Assembly (NCBI RefSeq): GCF_900117415.1
Contig: NZ_FPEI01000003.1
Location: 492,429-556,428 of the forward strand
Reading direction: 5' to 3'
DNA: 64,000 nt
Source of the DNA: Hyphomicrobium sp. CS1BSMeth3
Lineage (GTDB): Bacteria; Pseudomonadota; Alphaproteobacteria; Rhizobiales; Hyphomicrobiaceae
A program made the position numbers and the translations under genes. Below are positions 55,814-64,000 of the stretch, in pieces. The stretch's first letter is position 1; every line of letters starts with the position of its first letter. Below the pieces are notes generated by a model, which worked only from the letters and a program-made list of their open reading frames with translations, did no database searches and was not told the DNA's origin.

Positions 55814-56287
55814 ATGGAACTGAACACCAAAGGGCGGTACGCCGTGATGGCGATGGCGGACCTCGCCAGCCAGCGCGCCAGCGATGCGACCCCCCTCCCG
55901 GCGATTGCCGAGCGCCAGCAGATCTCGATCGCCTACCTCGAGCAGATCTTCATCCGCCTGCGCCGCGCCGGCCTCGTCGAGAGCGCCCGCGGCCGTGCCG
56001 GCGGCTACCGGCTCGCCCGACCGGCCGCCGAGATCGTGATCGCCGACATCATGTCGGCCGTCGAGGAAGATACCCGCATGACGCGCTGCCGGGGCGAGGA
56101 CGGTGCGCCGTGCCTCCCCGGACACCGCTGCCTCACGCACAATCTCTGGGAGGCCCTTGGCGCCCAGATCGCGGGCTTCCTCTCGACCGTAACCCTGAAG
56201 GACGTGCTCGACGGCCTGCCTGCCCATCGCGGCCGGCCCGCTGTCGAGGCCTTCATCAGCCCATCCGAGGTGCAGACCGCGCGATGA
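55814..56287 (+). CDS. iscR: Rrf2 family regulator, IscR-like
   Basis: A 157-residue winged-helix regulator of iron-sulfur assembly. The N-terminus reads MELNTKGRYAVMAMADLA. Three Cys, C92, C100 and C106, and His109 (CLTHNLW) match the [2Fe-2S]-binding Cys/Cys/Cys/His set of IscR, with the first spacing 2 residues longer than in E. coli. It opens the suf operon and probably reports Fe-S demand. Its stop overlaps the next start (ATGA). Confidence 0.92.
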   Translation: MELNTKGRYAVMAMADLASQRASDATPLPAIAERQQISIAYLEQIFIRLRRAGLVESARGRAGGYRLARPAAEIVIADIMSAVEEDTRMTRCRGEDGAPCLPGHRCLTHNLWEALGAQIAGFLSTVTLKDVLDGLPAHRGRPAVEAFISPSEVQTAR

Positions 56288-57426
56288 CCGCCGAGCGCAC
56301 ATATCTCGATTGGAACGCGACAGCGCCGCTTCTTCCCGAAGCGCGCGCGGCGATCGAGCGTGCGCTTGACGTCCATGGCAATCCCTCCTCGGTCCATGCC
56401 GAGGGGCGCCGCGCCCGCGCCGTCGTCGAGACCGCGCGCGAGCAGGTTGCGGCTCTCATCGGCGCGCGTCCCTCCGAAATCGTCTTCACGAGCGGCGCCA
56501 CAGAGGCCTGCGCGACGGTTCTGGCGGCCCCCTGGTCGGCGATCCTGGTCGCGGGGATCGAGCATGATGCCGTGCTGCGGCCTGCGGAAGCGACAACCGG
56601 GCAGCACATCGCGCTGGCCGTCGACGCGGATGGCCGCGTCGATCTGGCCGAGGTTGGCGACAAAGCGCGCTCGGCCGTAACCGAGTACGGTGCAGGCAAT
56701 ATCCTCGCCGCGCTCCAGATCGCGAACAACGAGACCGGCGTGCTGCAGCCCCTCCCCGAGGTGGCGGCGATCGCCCGCGAGGCCGGCGCTCTGGTCTTCA
56801 CGGATGCCGCCCAGGCTGCCGGCCGAATCCCCATTGATTTCGCTGCGATCGGCGCGGATTTCATGGCGCTTTCGGCGCACAAGCTCGGCGGCCCGAAGGG
56901 CATCGGCGCCCTCGTCGTGCGGGACGGCCGCGAATTGCCGCCCCTCATCCGTGGTGGTGGGCAGGAGCGTCGCCGCCGCGGCGGCACCGAGAACATCCCA
57001 GGCATCGCCGGCTTCGGCGCGGCTGCTGACGTTGCGCGCAAGACGGTTGCCGAGCACGCCCGCATCGCCGCGCTGCGCGACCGTCTGGAAGCGAACCTTC
57101 TCGATACGACACCCGAGGCCCGCATCGTCGGTGCCGGCACCGAGCGGCTGCCCAATACGACGTGCATCGCCCTGCCGGGCCACGCCGCCGAGACGCTGGT
57201 CATTCGCTTCGATCTCGCCGGCATTGCCGTGAGCGCGGGCGCCGCCTGCTCGGCCGGCAAGATCGGCGCGAGCCATGTCCTCATGGCCATGGGCCTCGAC
57301 GAGACGACAGCCCGATCCGCTATCCGCATCAGCATCGGACCGACGACTACGAACCACGATATCGACCGCTGTGTCGCTGCCTGGCGAGAGATCGCCGCCC
57401 ACCCACGGGCGCGAACAGCCGCTTGA
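56284..57426 (+). CDS. Cysteine desulfurase, IscS-like (class I)
   Basis: A 380-residue PLP enzyme that takes sulfur from cysteine for cluster assembly. It starts [18 protein letters not shown], has [11 protein letters not shown], the PLP Lys200 in [10 protein letters not shown], and the catalytic Cys322 in GAACSAGK within a flexible loop, typical of class I. It overlaps iscR by 4 bp. A second desulfurase of the class II type (sufS) is found at 61907, so the operon has two. Confidence 0.9.
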   Translation: MTAERTYLDWNATAPLLPEARAAIERALDVHGNPSSVHAEGRRARAVVETAREQVAALIGARPSEIVFTSGATEACATVLAAPWSAILVAGIEHDAVLRPAEATTGQHIALAVDADGRVDLAEVGDKARSAVTEYGAGNILAALQIANNETGVLQPLPEVAAIAREAGALVFTDAAQAAGRIPIDFAAIGADFMALSAHKLGGPKGIGALVVRDGRELPPLIRGGGQERRRRGGTENIPGIAGFGAAADVARKTVAEHARIAALRDRLEANLLDTTPEARIVGAGTERLPNTTCIALPGHAAETLVIRFDLAGIAVSAGAACSAGKIGASHVLMAMGLDETTARSAIRISIGPTTTNHDIDRCVAAWREIAAHPRARTAA

Positions 57427-57472
57427 GCGACACAACAGAAACGACACGATCAGGAGCACGGAGAACAACAAG

Positions 57473-59017
57473 ATGGCCGCCGTTCAAGAGACCATCGAAC
57501 AGGTCAAGTCGATCGACGTCGACAAGTACAAGTACGGCTTCGAGACCGACATCGAGACCGAGAAGGCCCCGCAGGGCCTGAGCGAGGACATCGTCCGCTT
57601 CATCTCCGAGAAGAAGGGCGAGCCTGCTTGGATGCTCGAGTGGCGTCTCGACGCCTACCGCCGCTGGCGCGCACTCAAGGAGCCGACCTGGGCGAAGCTG
57701 AAGTACCCGAAGATCGACTTCGACAGCCTCTACTATTACGCCGCGCCCAAGGGCGTCAGCGGGCCGAAGAGCCTCGACGAGGTCGACCCGGAAATTCTCG
57801 CGACCTACGCGAAGCTAGGCATCCCGCTGAAGGAGCAGGAGATTCTGGCTGGCGTGCGCAAGGCCGGCGAGCCGAGCCCCAATGCTGGAACGAGTGGCGA
57901 AGGTCACGAGGAGGCCAACGGCTACGCGAGCCTTGCCGGCAAGGTCGCCGTCGACGCCGTGTTCGACTCGGTCTCCGTCGTCACGACCTTCAAGAAGGAG
58001 CTGGCGAAGGCAGGCGTGATCTTCTGCTCGATCTCGGAAGCGCTCCGCGAGCACCCCGATCTCGTGAAGAAGTACCTCGGCACGGTCGTCCCGCAGTCCG
58101 ACAATTTCTATGCTGCGCTCAACTCGGCGGTCTTCTCGGATGGCTCGTTCGTCTATGTGCCGGAGGGCGTGCGCTGCCCGATGGAGCTGTCGACCTACTT
58201 CCGCATCAATGAGAAGAACACGGGTCAGTTCGAGCGCACGCTCATCATCGCCGACAAGGGCAGCTACGTCTCCTACCTCGAGGGCTGCACCGCGCCGACG
58301 CGCGACGAGAACCAGCTCCACGCGGCCGTGGTTGAGCTGATCGCCCTCGATGACGCCGAGATCAAGTACTCGACGGTTCAGAACTGGTACCCCGGCGACA
58401 AGGACGGCAAGGGCGGCATCTTCAACTTCGTGACCAAGCGCGGCGACTGCCGCGGCAAGAACGCGAAGATCTCCTGGACCCAGGTCGAGACCGGCTCGGC
58501 CATCACCTGGAAGTATCCGAGCTGCATCCTGCGCGGCGACAACAGCCGCGGCGAGTTCTACTCGATCGCCATTTCGAACGGTCATCAGCAGGTCGACAGC
58601 GGCACCAAGATGATCCACCTCGGCCGCAATACGACGAGCCGGATCATCTCGAAGGGCATCGCGGCAGGCTTCTCGCAGAACACCTATCGCGGCCTCGTCT
58701 CGGCACACCGCAAGGCAACGGGCGCCCGCAATTTCACGAACTGCGACAGCCTGCTGATCGGCGATAAGTGCGGCGCCCACACGGTGCCCTACATCGAGGC
58801 GCGCAATTCCTCGGCTCAGTTCGAGCACGAGGCCACGACCTCGAAGATCTCGGACAACATGCTCTTCTACTGCACGCAGCGCGGGCTCTCGGAGGAGGAG
58901 GCGGTGGCGCTGGTCGTCAACGGCTTCGTCCGTGACGTCCTCCAGCACCTGCCCATGGAGTTCATGGCCGAGACGCAGAAACTGATCGGCATCAGCCTTG
59001 AGGGCAGTGTTGGTTAA
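57473..59017 (+). CDS. sufB: Fe-S cluster assembly protein SufB
   Basis: A 514-residue scaffold protein of the SufBC2D complex. It contains the SufB/D beta-helix with [51 protein letters not shown], and the C-terminal [23 protein letters not shown] segment with the cluster-relevant Cys. Length is normal for alphaproteobacterial SufB. The ATG at 57473 has GGAG upstream. It follows the class I desulfurase by 46 bp. Confidence 0.95.
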   Translation: MAAVQETIEQVKSIDVDKYKYGFETDIETEKAPQGLSEDIVRFISEKKGEPAWMLEWRLDAYRRWRALKEPTWAKLKYPKIDFDSLYYYAAPKGVSGPKSLDEVDPEILATYAKLGIPLKEQEILAGVRKAGEPSPNAGTSGEGHEEANGYASLAGKVAVDAVFDSVSVVTTFKKELAKAGVIFCSISEALREHPDLVKKYLGTVVPQSDNFYAALNSAVFSDGSFVYVPEGVRCPMELSTYFRINEKNTGQFERTLIIADKGSYVSYLEGCTAPTRDENQLHAAVVELIALDDAEIKYSTVQNWYPGDKDGKGGIFNFVTKRGDCRGKNAKISWTQVETGSAITWKYPSCILRGDNSRGEFYSIAISNGHQQVDSGTKMIHLGRNTTSRIISKGIAAGFSQNTYRGLVSAHRKATGARNFTNCDSLLIGDKCGAHTVPYIEARNSSAQFEHEATTSKISDNMLFYCTQRGLSEEEAVALVVNGFVRDVLQHLPMEFMAETQKLIGISLEGSVG

Positions 59018-59234
59018 TGAGGCTCAGGTAAACAGCGTTCGATTAGCTCCGCAGGCGTAAAATTCGTGTGCGAAAGCCTGCCAATTCGGAGCGGAATGTG
59101 TAGGATGGCGACATTCGGCCACAGGCTGGACCAAAAAAAGATGGTGGGGGACGAGGGGCCCCGCACCACGGAGTGCTGGGAGCGAAGCGCGGGGGCGCCA
59201 ATTGCGGTGGCTGCCCAATCTGAGGAGTGAGCTA

Positions 59235-59513
59235 ATGAGTGACGCAGCTGGTTTCGGTCAGGTGATGATGAGGGCGCGGCTCACGCGTGAGATCGGAGAG
59301 AGCGAGGCGAAACAACGCAATGCCCTGTCGATCAAGCGGCCCGGCCTGACGCTTCGCCAAGGCTCCCAGGTGACGGTCCTCGAGACCCTGGAGCAGGGTC
59401 AAGCCTTCCTGGTGGAGTTCGGGCACAAGTCGCCGGACGCCTGTGACTGGCTCGGCGTGCTCTATCCCTCGGAGATCGAGCTGGAAGGGGCAAGTCCACA
59501 GCAGGCCGCCTGA
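59235..59513 (+). CDS. Uncharacterised small protein inside the suf operon
   Basis: A 92-residue soluble protein between sufB and sufC. The N-terminal half is helical and charged; the C-terminal half, GLTLRQGSQVTVLETLEQGQ and FLVEFGHK, looks like a small SH3-like beta-barrel of the kind seen in DUF4926-type proteins, a weak resemblance only. A good GAGGAG site precedes the ATG. Other suf operons I know of lack it. Function unknown; it may be a late insertion. Confidence 0.6.
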   Translation: MSDAAGFGQVMMRARLTREIGESEAKQRNALSIKRPGLTLRQGSQVTVLETLEQGQAFLVEFGHKSPDACDWLGVLYPSEIELEGASPQQAA

Positions 59514-59630
59514 GCCGCGACCGACTGACCTGAGCGAGCTGACGACACGGGGGTGCCGCGGCAGCGGCGCTGAAGGATGACTATTTGCGGCTCGCCGAGC
59601 CGCGCGATGGATGACGATGAAGATGAGCTT

Positions 59631-59744
59631 CCCTCTCCCCGCTCGCGGGGAGAGGGTCAGGGTGAGGGGCGGCGGCAAACGCTATCGCCCGCAGTGTGGC
59701 AGCCCCTCACCCCGGCCCTCTCCCCATGAAGGATGGGGAGAGGG
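59631..59744. repeat. Paired-hairpin palindromic repeat, copy B
   Basis: Two hairpins, each with CCCTCTCCCC/GGGGAGAGGG arms (59631-59656 and 59716-59744), enclose GGTGAGGGGCGGCGGCAAAC and CAGCCCCTCACC. The same layout and core are at 13964-14077. It lies between the 92-residue protein and sufC, 28 bp before the sufC start. Confidence 0.8.
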
Positions 59745-59772
59745 GGAAGAAACTTAGGAGACCCGACCTGTC

Positions 59773-60528
59773 ATGCTCGAGATCAAGAACCTGCACGCCC
59801 GCATTGCCGATGACGGCGCCGAGATCCTGAGAGGCATCGATCTCGTCGTGCCCAAAGGCGAGGTGCACGCGATCATGGGGCCCAACGGCTCGGGCAAGTC
59901 CACGCTCGCCTATGTGCTCGCCGGCCGCGACGACTACGAGGTCACCGAAGGCGATATCTTCTGGAATGGCGAATCGATCCTCGAGATGGGGCCTGACGAG
60001 CGCGCCGCAAAGGGCGTGTTCCTCGCCTTCCAGTACCCCATGGAGATCCCCGGCGTCGCGACCATGACCTTCCTGCGCGCGGCCCTGAACGCTGTGCGCA
60101 AGAAGCGCGGGCTGAAGGAGCTGACCACGCCCGAGTTCATGAAACTCGTGCGCGCCAAGGCGGCGGAACTCGGCGTCAGCGACGAGATGCTGAAGCGCCC
60201 CCTCAATGTCGGTTTCTCCGGCGGCGAGAAGAAGCGGATGGAGATCCTCCAGATGTCCGTGCTGGAGCCAACGCTCTGCGTGCTCGACGAGACGGACTCG
60301 GGCCTCGACATCGACGCCATTCGCATCGTCTCCGAGGGCGCAACCAAGCTGCGCGGGCCGGACCGCGCCATGCTGGTCATCACGCACTACCAGCGCCTGC
60401 TGAACTACATCGTGCCCGACAAGGTGCACATCCTCGCCAAGGGCCGCATCCAGAAGACCGGCGGCAAGGAGCTGGCGCTCGAGCTCGAGAAGTCCGGCTA
60501 TGCCGATTTCACCGGCAAGGCCGCGTGA
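59773..60528 (+). CDS. sufC: Fe-S assembly ATPase SufC
   Basis: A 251-residue ABC ATPase of the SufBCD complex. Walker A is GPNGSGKSTLAYVLAG, the Q-loop FLAFQYPMEIPGV, the signature NVGFSGGEKKRMEI, Walker B CVLDETDSGLDID, and the H-loop LVITHYQRLL. It is a soluble ATPase, not a transporter. The start follows a GGAGACCC site. It lies 7 bp before sufD. Confidence 0.96.
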   Translation: MLEIKNLHARIADDGAEILRGIDLVVPKGEVHAIMGPNGSGKSTLAYVLAGRDDYEVTEGDIFWNGESILEMGPDERAAKGVFLAFQYPMEIPGVATMTFLRAALNAVRKKRGLKELTTPEFMKLVRAKAAELGVSDEMLKRPLNVGFSGGEKKRMEILQMSVLEPTLCVLDETDSGLDIDAIRIVSEGATKLRGPDRAMLVITHYQRLLNYIVPDKVHILAKGRIQKTGGKELALELEKSGYADFTGKAA

Positions 60529-60535
60529 GGCCCCA

Positions 60536-61858
60536 ATGAATGTCACGACCCTGAAGACGAAAGCCGAGAGCCAACTGCGCGAGCAGTTCGATGCCGCGGC
60601 GGAAAAACTGCCGGGCACCGGCTGGGTGAGCGCGCTCCGCGCCCGCGCCATGGACGCATTTGCCGCCGAGGGCCTGCCCCACCGCCGCGTCGAGGAGTGG
60701 AAGTACACCGATCTGCGCGAGCGTCTGCGTGATGTGCCCGCGCCGGGTGCGGCCACCGCGAAGACCGTCACAAGCACCGATCTCGACCGCGCGCTCGGCC
60801 CGTTCGCCGCGATCGATGCCGAGCGCATCGTCCTCGTCGATGGCGTCTACAGCGCCGACCTCTCGAAGGTCTCAGCCGAAGCAACGGTCATCGAGCTGAT
60901 GTCGCTCGCGGCCATGCTCGAGAAGGCCCCGGCCTGGCTCGAAGGCAAGTTCAGCTCGAACGGCGGTGCCGTCGTCGCGCTCAACACCGCCTTCATGAGC
61001 GACGGCGTGCTGCTCAAGGTCCGCAAGGACCAGGATCCCGGCAAGCCTGTTCTGCTCGTCCACGCCCGCACGGCCACCGAGCCGACTGCGCTCGCCGTCC
61101 GCAATGTCATCAGTGTCGAGGCCGGCGCCAAGCTCACGCTCGTCGAAGCCCACGTCACGCTCGATGGCGCAGCACGCGGCGCGCTCAGCAACATCGTCAC
61201 TGACGTCACGATCGGCGACGGCGCCACCTGCGATCACATCAAGAGCCTCGCCGACGCGACTGCGTCGACGCATCTCGCCACCTGGACGACGAAGCTCGGC
61301 AAGGACGCGACCTACCGCGGCTTCCAGCTCACGGCGAGCCCCGCGCTCGCCCGCAACGACATCAATATTCTGTTCAACGGCGAGGGCGGCAAGCTCGACC
61401 TCTCCGGCGCCTTCCTCGCGCGCGGCGCCGAGCACATCGACACGACGCTCGTCGTCGACCATGCCGTGCCGCATTGCGAGAGCCGCGAGCTCTTCAAGGG
61501 CGTGCTCGACGGGCGCGCGCACGGCATCTTCCAAGGCAAGATCATCGTGCGCCCCGATGCCCAGAAGACCGACGGCAAGCAGATGTCGCAGGCGCTCATG
61601 CTTTCGCCGGACGCGCAGTTCTCCTCGAAGCCCGAGCTCGAGATCTACGCCGACGACGTGGTGTGCGGCCACGGCGCCACCTGCACGGAGATCGATGCCG
61701 ACCTCCTTTTCTACTGTCGCTCGCGTGGCATTCCGCCGGACGTCGCCCGCGCGATGCTGACGGAGAGCTTCATCGGCGAGGCCGTCGAGAAGATCGAGAA
61801 CGAGGCCGTGCGCGAGGCGATCGGGACGCTGGCCATCGACTGGCTTCGCACCAAGTAG
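60536..61858 (+). CDS. sufD: Fe-S cluster assembly protein SufD
   Basis: A 440-residue SufB paralogue that forms the SufBC2D scaffold and helps deliver iron. The N-terminal helical part has RRVEEWKYTDLR, followed by the beta-helix domain, then FKGVLDGRAHGIFQGKIIVRPDAQKTDGKQMSQAL and VVCGHGATCTEIDADLLFYCRSRGI with the conserved His-Gly-Ala. The start at 60536 (MNVTTLKTKAE) follows sufC by 7 bp. Confidence 0.95.
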   Translation: MNVTTLKTKAESQLREQFDAAAEKLPGTGWVSALRARAMDAFAAEGLPHRRVEEWKYTDLRERLRDVPAPGAATAKTVTSTDLDRALGPFAAIDAERIVLVDGVYSADLSKVSAEATVIELMSLAAMLEKAPAWLEGKFSSNGGAVVALNTAFMSDGVLLKVRKDQDPGKPVLLVHARTATEPTALAVRNVISVEAGAKLTLVEAHVTLDGAARGALSNIVTDVTIGDGATCDHIKSLADATASTHLATWTTKLGKDATYRGFQLTASPALARNDINILFNGEGGKLDLSGAFLARGAEHIDTTLVVDHAVPHCESRELFKGVLDGRAHGIFQGKIIVRPDAQKTDGKQMSQALMLSPDAQFSSKPELEIYADDVVCGHGATCTEIDADLLFYCRSRGIPPDVARAMLTESFIGEAVEKIENEAVREAIGTLAIDWLRTK

Positions 61859-61906
61859 CCGCGCGAACAACCGGGCCATGAACGCAGCCCGGAGCTAGGA
61901 CGGATC

Positions 61907-63166
61907 ATGGCAACCACCGAAACGACCGCAAAGACGCCCTCAGGCGCGGCGGCCTTCGACGTCGAGCGCATTCGGGCCGATTTCCCGATCCTCTTCCGTG
62001 AGGTCTACGGGAAGCCGCTCGTCTATCTCGACAACGGCGCATCCGCGCAGAAGCCGCGGGCCGTCCTCGACGTGATCGATCACACCTACAAAATGGAGTA
62101 CGCGAACGTCCATCGCGGGCTCCACTACCTCTCCAATACGGCGACGGCAAAATTCGAGGAGGCGCGCGAGATCACGCGGCGCTTCATCAATGCGCCGAGC
62201 GTCGATCAGGTGATCTTCACGAAGAGCATCACCGAAGCGATCAACCTCCTCTCCTACAGCTTCGGCGCCGACTTCAAAGAGGGCGACGAGATCGTCCTCT
62301 CCATCATGGAGCATCACTCCAACATCGTGCCGTGGCATTTCCTGCGCGAGCGCAAGGGCTGCGTGCTGAAGTGGGCGCCGATCAGCGACGACGGCGTGCT
62401 CGATCTCGAAGCTCTCGAGAAACTGCTGAGCCCGCGTACGCGCCTCGTCGCCGTCACGCACATGTCGAACGTGCTCGGCACGGTCGTGCCCATCAAGGAA
62501 GTCGTGCGGATCGCGCGCACACGCGGCGTGCCGGTTTTCGTCGATGGCGCGCAGGCCGCCGTGCACATGCCGGTCGACGTGCAGGACCTCGACTGCGACT
62601 TCTATGCCTTCACAGGCCATAAGGTGTACGGACCGACCGGCATCGGCGTTCTCTATGCCAAGAAGAAGCACCTCGATGCCATGCCGCCCTTCCTCGGCGG
62701 CGGCGAGATGATCGAGACCGTGACAACCGATAACGTCACGTACGGCGTCACGCCGCACAAGTTCGAGGCCGGCACGCCGCCGATCGTGCAGGCCATAGGC
62801 CTCGGCGCTGCGCTGAACTACATGATGCAGATCGGCCGCGAGAACATCGCCGCGCACGAGGCGGATCTGCGCTCGTACGCCCACCAGCGCCTTGCCGAGC
62901 TGAACTGGCTGAAGATCTACGGCCGCGCCCCAGGCAAGGGCTCCATCGTCGCCTTCAACATCGACGGCATGCACCCGCACGACATCTCGACGATCATCGA
63001 CCGCTCGGGCGTCGCCGTGCGCGCCGGTCATCACTGCGCGCAGCCGCTCATGGAACGCCTCGGCGTCTCCGCGACATGCCGCGCGTCGTTCGCCATGTAC
63101 AACACCCGTGCCGAGGTCGATGCGCTGGTCGAAGCGCTGATCAAAGCGCACGACTTCTTCGCGTAA
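61907..63166 (+). CDS. sufS: Cysteine desulfurase SufS (class II)
   Basis: A 419-residue PLP enzyme of the SufS/CsdA type. It has PLVYLDNGASAQKPRAVLD, the PLP Lys239 in FTGHKVYGPTGIGVLY, AGHHCAQPLM, and the catalytic Cys391 in SATCRASFAMYNT in a short rigid loop (class II). It usually needs a sulfur-acceptor such as SufE or SufU, and none is adjacent. It is the second desulfurase of the operon and lies 48 bp after sufD. Confidence 0.95.
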   Translation: MATTETTAKTPSGAAAFDVERIRADFPILFREVYGKPLVYLDNGASAQKPRAVLDVIDHTYKMEYANVHRGLHYLSNTATAKFEEAREITRRFINAPSVDQVIFTKSITEAINLLSYSFGADFKEGDEIVLSIMEHHSNIVPWHFLRERKGCVLKWAPISDDGVLDLEALEKLLSPRTRLVAVTHMSNVLGTVVPIKEVVRIARTRGVPVFVDGAQAAVHMPVDVQDLDCDFYAFTGHKVYGPTGIGVLYAKKKHLDAMPPFLGGGEMIETVTTDNVTYGVTPHKFEAGTPPIVQAIGLGAALNYMMQIGRENIAAHEADLRSYAHQRLAELNWLKIYGRAPGKGSIVAFNIDGMHPHDISTIIDRSGVAVRAGHHCAQPLMERLGVSATCRASFAMYNTRAEVDALVEALIKAHDFFA

Positions 63167-63179
63167 TGGAGTGAGCCCC

Positions 63180-63626
63180 ATGGACGGAAAGCCAGTGGAG
63201 CGCGATACGCTGATCCTCGGTGGCGATGCGCCGGAGAAGTCCCACGTGACGCCGGGCCGCGCGCCCTCGGTTGATGAAGGCGGCACGCCCGTCGAGGGCT
63301 CGAAGCTTTCGGCCGAGCAGCTCGAGCAGATGACGGCCGACATCGTCGCCGCGCTCAAGACCGTCTACGATCCCGAGATCCCGGCCGACATCTACGAGCT
63401 CGGCCTGATCTACAAGATCGACATCGACGACGAGCGCAACATCGGCATCGACATGACGCTGACGGCGCCAGGCTGTCCGGTCGCCGGCGAAATGCCCATC
63501 TGGGTCGAGAATGCCGTCGGCAGCGTCGATGGCGTCGGGCAGGTCACGGTCAACCTGACCTTCGATCCGCCCTGGGATCAGAGCCGCATGTCCGACGAGG
63601 CGCGCCTCGCACTCAACATGTTCTGA
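63180..63626 (+). CDS. sufT: SUF system protein SufT (MIP18/DUF59)
   Basis: A 148-residue protein with a disordered N-terminal about 50 residues and a MIP18 domain: ALKTVYDPEIPADIYELGLIYKI, and MTLTAPGCPVAGEMP with the conserved Cys. It helps mature Fe-S proteins. The ATG at 63180 has GGAGTGA upstream; a GTG at 63171 is in frame but overlaps this site. It is the last gene of the suf operon in this window and is convergent with the GS gene. Confidence 0.92.
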   Translation: MDGKPVERDTLILGGDAPEKSHVTPGRAPSVDEGGTPVEGSKLSAEQLEQMTADIVAALKTVYDPEIPADIYELGLIYKIDIDDERNIGIDMTLTAPGCPVAGEMPIWVENAVGSVDGVGQVTVNLTFDPPWDQSRMSDEARLALNMF

Positions 63627-63640
63627 GCGCGACAGCGCTC

Positions 63641-64000
63641 TCAGCAGTCGAGCGTCGTCTGGCGCTCCCAGTCCGTGAGATGACGCGCGTAGTCATTCCA
63701 GTCGGCATGGCGCAGCTTGGCATAGGAGGCGACCGTCGCCTCGCCGAAGGCTGCCTTCAGCATGTCGCTCGTCTCGAAGTTGCGCAGCGCATCGAGCAGA
63801 TTGAGCGGCAGGCGGCGCACGTCCTTCACCGTATGGCCCTCGGTGTACATGTTGATGTCGAGGCGCTTGCCCGGATCGCGCTTGTTGCGCATCCCATCGA
63901 GGCCAGCCGCCAGAATGGCCGCCTGCAAGAGGTAGGGATTCGCAGCACCATCCGCGAGACGTATCTCGAAACGACCCGCATCCGGAATGCGGATGAAGTT
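63641..64000 (-). CDS. glnT: Glutamine synthetase, type III/GlnT-like, C-terminal part
   Basis: The last 119 residues of a protein continuing beyond the window. It has FIRIPDAGRFEIRLADGAAN, NPYLLQAAILAAGLDG, MRNKRDPGKRLDINMYTEGH and an ending HLTDWERQTTLDC. The IRIPDAGRFEIRLADGAANP stretch matches the C-terminal active-site region of GlnT-type glutamine synthetases, which ligate ammonia to glutamate; related gamma-glutamylamide synthetases exist. It is convergent with sufT. The start is outside the window. Confidence 0.85.
   Translation of the reverse strand, partial: NFIRIPDAGRFEIRLADGAANPYLLQAAILAAGLDGMRNKRDPGKRLDINMYTEGHTVKDVRRLPLNLLDALRNFETSDMLKAAFGEATVASYAKLRHADWNDYARHLTDWERQTTLDC

Noticed and set aside
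61940..63358. A 472-codon minus-strand open frame opposite sufS
   Set aside because: Antisense to a well-supported gene, with no recognisable protein pattern.

Overview
This 64 kb window is GC-rich, gene-dense chromosome from an alphaproteobacterium, most likely of the order Hyphomicrobiales (Rhizobiales). The evidence is an iscR-cysteine desulfurase-sufB-C-D-S-T cluster with an Irr-like box, an sucD-odhA-odhB-lpd cluster, ftsE-ftsX-ydcF, clpS-clpA, an HHDH-type Fur/Mur regulator and a DUF1192 protein. Family and genus cannot be fixed from the sequence. I see no rRNA, tRNA, CRISPR array, phage or transposase. The closest thing to mobile DNA is two families of short palindromic intergenic repeats.

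Layout. 1-5.2 kb: start of an unidentified gene, an MFS transporter, map-radC (minus), and translationally coupled pgk-gph. 5.2-13.4 kb: a repeat element, then a TRAP transporter (dctQ, dctM with a duplicated acidic tail, a 69-residue membrane protein), its binding protein on the opposite strand, a gene for a protein like the large subunit of N,N-dimethylformamidase, and an acyl-CoA carboxyltransferase. This may be an uptake and breakdown locus for a small amide or acid. 13.4-17.2 kb: two small conserved proteins, a 2-hydroxyacid dehydrogenase, a composite repeat, and a phytoene-dehydrogenase-like oxidoreductase. 17.2-24.3 kb: lpd, odhB, odhA and sucD of the TCA cycle, with no sucC beside sucD. 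24.5-32 kb: a PcfJ-like protein, a coupled rhodanese/luciferase-like monooxygenase pair, a HIT protein, an AzlCD exporter and clpS-clpA.

32-44.3 kb: a metabolic stretch with a fumarylacetoacetase-family hydrolase, an MDR reductase, kdgK-eda (lower Entner-Doudoroff), a P-type ATPase, a tandem universal stress protein, a cytochrome P450, a TAXI binding protein, a secreted M15-type peptidase and a periplasmic aldose dehydrogenase. 44.5-54 kb: housekeeping genes (cvpA, alr, dnaB, purH, hpt, ftsEX, ydcF, fur-like). 54-63.6 kb: a MOSC protein, an alpha/beta hydrolase and the suf operon, whose upstream region carries a sigma70-type promoter, an IscR-like half-site and an Irr/ICE-like box. The window ends inside a class III (GlnT-type) glutamine synthetase.

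The most unusual items are the tandem EF-hand-like tail on DctM, the TRAP/dimethylformamidase-like pairing, the 92-residue uncharacterised protein plus palindromic repeat inserted between sufB and sufC, the repeat families, and a perfect inverted repeat in the divergent dnaB/purH promoter region.
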